Below, one piece after another: positions 12,001 to 21,000 of a stretch of 64,000 bases of DNA. The DNA comes from Norana najaformis. Taxonomy: Eukaryota > Annelida > Clitellata > Crassiclitellata > Hormogastridae. A model generated the notes under the pieces. It was given only the letters and a program-made list of their open reading frames with translations, did not search any database and was not told where the DNA came from. Both the position numbers and the translations under genes were made by a program. Where the stretch lies: contig OZ029919.1 in the NCBI GenBank assembly GCA_964023275.1, positions 5,929,950 to 5,993,949 on the forward strand, in the 5' to 3' direction. Numbering within the stretch: the first letter of the stretch is position 1; each line of letters opens with the position of its first letter.

Positions 12001-15000
12001 TGAGTGGTATTAAAATTTGTCTGATATGATTCACTGAATGATCTAATAAAACATTCAGGCAGTTAACAAGAAACAACAAAATATATGAACATATCCATTC
12101 AAAGTAAGTGTGCAGAAGAACATAAAAAAGCAATCATTAGGTTTTATTAATGCCTTCATTTCAGATCACAGCAATGCCTGTTACTTTCAAATCAGAGAAG
12201 AGCATTAATTAATGGTCACATCTGAGAATTAACAACGGTAGGTAATTTCATGCAGTTAAAGTAATTCCCAGAATTTTGTTCACATCAAAGTCCAACATTC
12301 CCAAAAACAGCGTCCAAAAGACACAATAAGCAGTTTGGCCCACTAGCATATATCCACAATTTTTAGTAATGTTGGGAGACATTATACCACAAGGTGTCAC
12401 TAAATATGGTACACACAGATGACATGTGTAAGTAGGACTTATACAAGTAAATTGCTATGAAAAACTTTGGGGCCTGTTGTTGTTATTATTATTATTATTA
12501 TTTATTTTTTTAATTTTTTATGATTATTATTATTATTAATCAGATACCTATATCACACTAATTTAAGAATTCAACTCAAAAGTGTGGGTAGCTGGAAAAA
12601 GATAAGTCTTCAATTGGTTGTGAAATAAAATAAGAGAAAGAGAAGAGCCCTCAAAGCTGGTGGCGGTGAATTCCATCTAAGTGGACCATTACGTGAAAGG
12701 GCACGGAAAACATGTCCTTTAGTGGGATACTTGGAGAGCCTATCCACTGATAAATACTGTATGGTGTTTGGCTGCACCCAGAGCAACCAAGAAAACTACA
12801 TCTAGCACCATCTATCTAATTCTTCATGAACTAAATCATCCCCACTTTGTTACATTAACTAACTCTGTACATCTACCCTGCTGCTTTAAAAATCAGAGAT
12901 CAACCAGTCACCTATCAAAACGAGCTGCAGTGCTACAATAACCCATGCAAACTATCTTCCACAAGAACACTTTTCGGTGTTTAACAAGTATATTTAGATA
13001 CATTAGGTTTCAGATTTACCCACTGTTTTCAGTCAAAAATCCACCATATTAATTAATTATTGATCAAGCCAAGAGCAGTTCCAGCAGAGCTAGGACAATT
13101 TCTTTGCAGGAGAAGCAGACAACTTGTGTTATGCAAAAGAAATACCTTGTACCAATCTACAAGATATTTCTTCGGAAGAAGAACTACTTCAACGATGCAT
13201 GAAAACACACCCAAGCCATCAGCCTGATGTCCCAGGATTCACAGTGACATGCAAAAGTGTCATTACAAACAACATTTATACAAATTAATAGTTAATACGT
13301 CTTATCGAGACTTATCAAAGTTTGTATTATTGACAATGATAACAACGACACCACAGTTCTCAAAGATAAAGAAATACGACAAAAAACATCTTTGTGAACA
13401 GATTTCTATGCATCAGGACAGCCTCAGTAGAACTTATCATTCAATTTAGTTCAATATATACATATATATTCTGGAAAACATGAAACTTTGAAAATAAAAT
13501 TGCAGTTGTGTTTCAATGCAAAGTTGCCAATGACTGGAAATTCGAGGATATGTGTTAAAAGATGACAATTCAACATGCATTCCATGACCTTAAGAGGTTA
13601 TTTTTAAACATCTGCCCAAATGTTTTGTCCTTTGAATTGTTACCCTTTCCATCAGAGTGTCTCTAAAATCAGGTCTCATTTCACCTGGCTCTGCATTACG
13701 ACTTTAGTACCTAGATCCTAGTGAAAAAGCTATTCCATGAAAGCTCTTCCCAAAAACTTCTCAAGAAGTTACATTTAGACATCTACCTAAATACTTTGTC
13801 CTTCAAATGCCTATTCTTTTCATCAACTGTGTCTCTAAAATCATGTCTCATTTCATCTGGCTTTGCGTTCCTAATGAAAAAGATCTTACATGAAAGCTCT
13901 TCTCAAAAATTACTTAAGAAGTTACTTTTAGACATCTGCCTAAACACTTTGTCCTTCAAATGCCTATTCTTTTCATCAGCTGTGTCTCTAAAATCATGCC
14001 TCATTTCAGCTGGCTTTGCTTTAGCTTTGCTTAAAGACCTTAGCATCCAGCTCCTAGTTCGTGCGGTCAGAATTAAACAGATGATGGCAAAGCTCCACCA
14101 ATAAACTCAGAAATCAAGACAAATCATGACAAGATCAGAATTTATGGAATACTTCGACAATGAAAATGAATCTGCAATTGCCAGATCAGAAAGCCAAGGT
14201 CCACAGGAGACCAGCCTGATTAGCCGAGCACTGCAGAACAATGACATATGCGTCATTCACACACAACTCTACTTAATTAAACCATAAAATTCCGGTAGCA
14301 CTTAACTGCTATTATAATGTGACTACATGATTATTAGCAATAGAACTTGTGCTATGTCCAGTTAGATTGCAACAAAATATCACTAAAATAAATATGTAAA
14401 CAGCAGGCCTAGTAACTAAAACTATGGACAAGCATTCTTGGTAAATCGGCATACGGCAAAACAAACCAAAAGAAAAACACCCATAGCTAATAGTAACACA
14501 TTCCACGAAAGAGACCAAGGTCCAACACAGCCAACACCTCTTTACCTGGAACCAGAGGGCACTGCTGAATGGCCTTGGGTGACACATAACCATAGACCAT
14601 ACCATGGCGCCCCCCGGCTTTACGCGACATTAACTGGTTGCCATTACTGTTGCCCGCTAAGACCAAAGAGAGAAAACAAGATGAAATCCACGTTAACAGA
14701 ACATTTCCACTCAACCAGGACAGATGTTCGACTAAACGAGCTAGAAGATAGTAAACCAAGATCAGGAAAAACACCGGTGTCAACTATCATCAAGGTTAAC
14801 ACGTGTTACGGATTCAACACTCCGCTATAATTCAGTTAAGCGCAAGTAGGTTACAGTTGAACGAAATGCTAAAAATGTTTAAAACAAATAATCAAAGCAG
14901 GATTTATAAAAAGACAAAAAAAAGGAAAAAGGTCAGAAAAGATTGACAACTTTAAACTTACTATAACCTGAAACTTGTAAACAGCAAAGTAGATATTGTT

Positions 15001-18000
15001 AGCAGATAAAAAATTCTGCCTCACAAGAATGTCGAAAATGTTAAGACACTGCTTTTACATTACTTGTGTACTGCTCTCTAGCTACACCACTGAGATGAAA
15101 GGCAGTATTTTTAAATTGGGCTTCCAGAAAAGCAGTTTGTTTTGAAAAGAAACAATATTATGAAGAAGCAAAGGCAATCTCAACAAAGCAGCTTCTTCTG
15201 AAAACAACTTCTAAACAAGCAATGGCAGCCTTATAAAAGAGCTTATTCGGAAGGATCGGCCATATCCTTTCGATTCAAAGTCAACCATTGTTAACAATTT
15301 TCCTAGAAGAAGTCTTAGGTTAAGTTTGGCATTGTAGGAAAACTGGTGAAGCAGTTGATCTCGGATGTGACCTTGTAACGACACCATTTAAATCATCATT
15401 CACAACTTACCATTTTCTTGTTGCTGCTGCTGCTGCATGGCAGCAATTGCAGGTGGCAGAGTCTTGGAAATGGCAACAGGTGTGACAATAGGAAGTGTGC
15501 CACCGCTGGTCGTCAACACTTTCACCTGTTGCAGCAGACCAAAAAGCATTCACAACAATAAGTATACACCAAGTCACATGACAACAAAGTTAAGAATGTC
15601 TTCAAAATCGTTGGTTTAATAAGTTAGAGAATCATTTTTCTGCAGACACTGATTTTACATTTCATTGTCGTCGTCGTTGTTGTAGTCGTAGTTGTCGTCT
15701 TGGTGACCACAACCACGACCATGATCACCACCACTACCACCACCACCACCACCACCACCACCACCTAGTGAGTGGCATGCCATTTACTAGAGTGGTGCCA
15801 GCCACCCTGACCATACTCTTGTTTCCAGGTCGTGTGTAGCCAAAATTTTAGTGGAGAGATCAGGTGCCTTGATATTCCGGTCGATCTTTATAACTAGTAG
15901 TAGCAGAATCCAGTGTTTAATGACAGCCATCAAGCTGTTGACATGGACCTTACCTTACCTCTTTAATAAATTCATTTTTTTCAATATTTTGAAATAAATA
16001 AATTTATTAGAAATATATATCACCTTCTCTATCAAGTCCTTAGAAAGCAAGACTTCGTACAAGTAGTTCATACTTTCAATGTATGGACCCCAGAGTAAAT
16101 TTAAAAAACAGCAAATATGTGAAACTTCCAATTGCCTACTATAACAACTTTACCTCTCACTCGACAGCTCAAGAAATAAAAAAAGTCGTTGGAGTAGATT
16201 TAGATTAGATGAAATCATTCGCCAGGAATAACCTCATTATTGATGCTTTTTTCTTGCCCACCGTATTCACCCAGATCTTCCGCTTTCCTTGACCGTAGAT
16301 ATCGCATCAGCTGACTGTTTCCAGCCGACCGCTTTTGCCACCCAAAGTAGTCCATCATGTGTCCACCGTTTTCAAGGAAGAACAGTTCCATAACAAGCGC
16401 CTGGTAAGTCTGGCTCTGATTCTCCAGTTCTTTCTCACGATCATCACAGTACAGCTTTCGGTAGGTCGACACTTCACTATCGTTCGACAGCTCTGCTTCC
16501 AATTTGATCTTCTTTGCCGGCGGCAATTCCCCGCCAACCTCATCCAATAAGGAGCTGGATGATTCAAACGGACCAAATCCCTTAACCCCAACACTGTCGC
16601 TCCGTGGTCGTTTCGATTTGGCGATCAGCGAGAAAGAACTCTCCTGCTGAAGCTGGCTCTTCAGATGAGCGAACGACAGCTCCTTGGCAGGCGACTGGGT
16701 CAGGTGAGGCTTCGAAATCGATCCCTCTCCACTAATCAGCCCACCGATGCCCTTGTGATGAACGGTTCCGCTGAAAGAGCGCGAGTTGGTCGGAAGAAGG
16801 GACGACTGCTGCTGCAGCTGGGATCCTGGCGATGTCAAGATGAAGTTCAGCTCAGGTGCTGAATGCTGCGACTGAAGGATGACTGGAACTCCGCAAGAAG
16901 CCTCCGGCACATTAGTTGTCAGAAGAGAGGGACCACTTGTGACTGAACTGGAAACCTTCACCTGACCAGCTGTTAATGCTGGCACCATCATCATCCCTAG
17001 AAGCATAAAGTAAGCACAAATAGTATTCATATTGGTAATAATCAATAAGTCATCTTCAAACACAGTCAGAACTTGTAAGAAATTTCTAGTAACATGCAAA
17101 CAGCCAATTATGCAAATCGTACATGCAAACATGCAACTTAAAAGACTGTGTAACTTAAAGAAAGTACCCAGTGAAACAACATTTAACACATTATTATTAT
17201 TATTATTATTATTAACTTCTATAGCAATGGTGTCCAACACACAAGGCATCAACCAATCAACATCAAAACCAAACCATTATCAGATAACAGTTTTGGTCTA
17301 TGCCACTTTTAACTACAAATAGTACAGAATGCTTTCTGCAAAACAGTTATAAAGTTAAACAATTGAGCTGAATATGCCTATTTTGTTACTTTTTTGTGGG
17401 CTCCTTAAATCAGCTAAGATCTAGCTAAAGACCAAAATGGACAGCGGTAGGGCGCCAGTTCAAAGCTTGGGTAAAGAATGGCCAAACTCATCATTTTTCT
17501 GAGGGTAAAGGTCGTTAAACTGACATGCAGCAACAGGGAGTTCAGTAGCCTGGCTAACAGTGTTGCCAAGAGTAGGCAAGATAACCATCCTCCTGTTGAC
17601 AGGCAGATTCCACACGGACCACCTTTTTAAGTGTTTATTGCACTAGTTAGCTAATGAATACAAGTTTGTACTAATACTTGTTAGCTTATAGCAGCTGTAA
17701 TTGACTAAGCTTAATGTACAGCAATGAGGAGCCTCTTTGACAGCATAATTATCCTGAATTTGTTAATTGTTCTTCCCTTCTTCTGTTTGTTTGCCTTTCG
17801 AAATAAGGCTATCAGCATATGATTTCTGGTGCAACTCAGTGTTCAGCATTCTACTTTAACTCTCTCTTGGCATGCCACATGGTAGTCTGTGTGCCACAGT
17901 TTGCCAGCCCTAGTTTGCTTTAGCTGAAACCCAATGCATCTGAGACTTAAATATATCTTTGAAAAATAGTCTAAAAACTAAAAACACTCCTCTTCCACAG

Positions 18001-21000
18001 ATCCTATCTTTATTCCTCTTCTTTCCATTTCCACCTTGTCACTCCAATTCCAAACATCATCCACTGTAACTGTCTGCCTCCTGATCCTTGGATCTTCACT
18101 TGGAACCGAGTCTGACCCTTTCTGTCTATCGATTTTGTTTACAAGCAGAATGGAGAAGCTTTAAACAAAATTACAGCACCTTTAAAAAGCATAAAATCCA
18201 GCCTAGTCAATTTCCAGACCGCCAATAGCCAAATACGATACGAACTGTTAACTTCAGCTGAATTTTAAGATGTTTTTCAAGTGCCAGGTTCTTAGTATGG
18301 CATACTCTACTGCAAATTTAACATCAAAAAATAATTTATAAATTATACAGAAAATTAGCAGACACACAGCATGCTTTCATTTATTCAGCAGAGTTAACAA
18401 TGAAAAATTCTAACAGTATTTATTGAAACAGTTAGCTAATGAATACAACAAGTCTGTACCAACACTTGTTAGCTCGTAGCAATTGCAATTGACTAAGATT
18501 AATCTACAGCATTCTGTACACATCGTTGAATTGTTAAAACTGCTGAACTATTCCAAAAATGATTACACAAACAAGCTGATAGTGACAATATAATACATGC
18601 TGACAGATACAGGGACACCGACAGACACCCTCACATGCAAACCTATTACAACCCCTACAGACATGCTTGCCCTGTTATTATGCTAAAAATGTGAGATAAA
18701 ATTCAACTGGGGTTTATTAAAACATGCAAGCATTCTGAACTCTTCAATGAAATGCCTGGTAATGGCAGACACTAAATGTGGCCAGAACACCTATTTACAT
18801 CAATGTCTGGTAAAATGGTAAATAAGGTCAGGCCAACAAATGCTGGGCAGACACTTCAGTGTAGTTAATTAAAGCCACAACTGTCTGGCCATAAGTCACA
18901 CTGTGCATTTCTGCGCCTCTCTAATTATTAGTACTCCAGCCACAATAATGTCTCATGCTACCAAATGTTATCTAGTATAACAACACTAGGCACTTGGAAA
19001 GACTTGAAATAACCACAAAAGGAGAATTTTACCAGTAAATGCCACGAAGAACAAGATGTCCAAAAATTGTACCAGTAGCTAAGAATAAGGTCATGCTTTA
19101 GCCAAATTTGCCAATCAATTTTAAAGAAATTTTATTCTGTTAGCTTGAATAGGGTTCATCAAAAGATAAAATCACAGGAGACCATTTACAAAACACCCCT
19201 TAGTACAAGATACAAGGGTTGCTTGAGATGTACTTTTGCTGATAAAATCTTTCAAAATGCAAACATTAAACTACCACATAGTAGACAGTATCTTCTCAGC
19301 ATTCCTATAAGGACATCAGCCAATAGTCTGTCATCAATTCAAATGCTAAGTGGTTCATCTACCATTTTTAGACAATGCCACAGCCGAGTAAGAAACCAAG
19401 TGCCTTGGAATATCGCTTAAAACTGCAAGTACCAACGTGTGGGCCTCCTGAAAAAATACTAGAAAAGCAGTTTCTGCTACAAAAGTTTCAAGAAATAGAC
19501 CATCAACTGGTTAACAGAACAACAGTATGCACCAACTTGGCATAAAAGAGGTACTCGCTGAATATTATCTGACCTCTAAATCGCAGGGGAGCAAATCATA
19601 AAAGCTGTAGACACTGGGATGTGCACCGTCTCTTAATTTCCTGTTAGCAAGAAAGATACCTCGAACGGATCTGCAACAGTATAGCTAGTAAGGTGAGGTA
19701 ATTACTGTACAATCACTTACTGCCACAGTATAGCTAGTAAAGTAAGACAATGGCTCGCTTATTCCATGCATATTTCAATAATAGTCCTCAGAGGCGTGGT
19801 CTTGGAAACGAGGAATGTTTCAAACAAAGCATAAACAAGACAACAGAAATCCAACAACAGCATATGTTATATATATACATAATATTATAGCAGAATATAA
19901 TATATATGCACAATAGCATAACCCTTCCTAACTGGAACTATGACTCGATATAAAATGCCACTTTTGCAATGATGCTCTTGAATTCGAACTCAAGATGCAT
20001 GGGAGGAAGGAAAAGAAAGAAGCCAGTCATGGATTTCATACTCTGAACGTGGAATAAGCATTCTCTACATTGGCATTAAATCTCAAACATGCAAGGATCA
20101 GAAACCACATACAGGCATTCATGCACTAGAAATCGAAGCCAGGTGAATGCTGCACAGAAAACATCGATCAGGCAACGAGAGGACAAAGAAACAGTGAATT
20201 CCAGCTGATATGTGAGTCTCACCTGTGCTAGAGAGATGACTCTGAAAGGTGTTACTACCAAGGACCTGCAAAGCAGGGATACTGCTAGATGGAGACACAA
20301 CAGTGAACCCAGTACCAGCTAATGAGACAGGCTGGCTGTACACAAGCCGTCCGACGGCTTGGGCGCAAGTGACAGGTGACAGTGAGCTGATAGTGAATGG
20401 AAAGTGAAATGAAAAGGCTGTGGAAGAACCACGAATGCTCTGTGGCGCAGTCAAGTGTGCTGAAAAGACAGAAACTTCCACTTAAAACCAGTGACCACAG
20501 TGGCAATCTTAAAACAGTCCACTAATAGTAAACACTATGTCCAAAACAATAATCTCTGTTGTGACCGATCTTTTTTAAATATTCCGCTAAAAGTCAACAC
20601 TATGGCCAAAACAATAATCTCTGTTGTGACCAATCTTTTTTATAGTCCATTAACAGTCGAACTATGGCAAAAAAATAGTATCTGCAAACAGCATATAGGT
20701 TCAAGTGAATAGAAGATTTACTTCAGAGAATTTTATAAGATCACAATAAGTCACAGCTGTCACAAGGCTTGACTAACAATTCAAACTTAAATAATGCACC
20801 AAAAAGCCCTACAGCTGTTGCAGAGTTCAGTATCATAAATGATAAATATCATAAATATCATCAATCCTGATTCTCACAACAGCATATCTAAAAACAGCAC
20901 CAAAACATGAAAAAGTGAAAATCTTTCTTTTTAACTAATGAGTAAATAAAGTCCCTGTTCAAGATCTCATAGCTTTACCAAGACATTGTAGCCATCAAGC

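Larger units (their letters stand above)
16997..20222. other. EP400 intron 2
   Basis: Long AT-rich intron. Holds a 95-bp direct repeat (about 17630-17725 and 18418-18512), a truncated LINE-tail copy (17993-18150), a (TTA)n run at 17190-17216 and a short tandem repeat near 19675-19760. No exon found on either strand. Confidence 0.65.

Noticed and set aside
13721..14104. 127-codon ORF antisense to EP400
   Set aside because: Created by a tandem duplication inside an intron; no motif or splice support.
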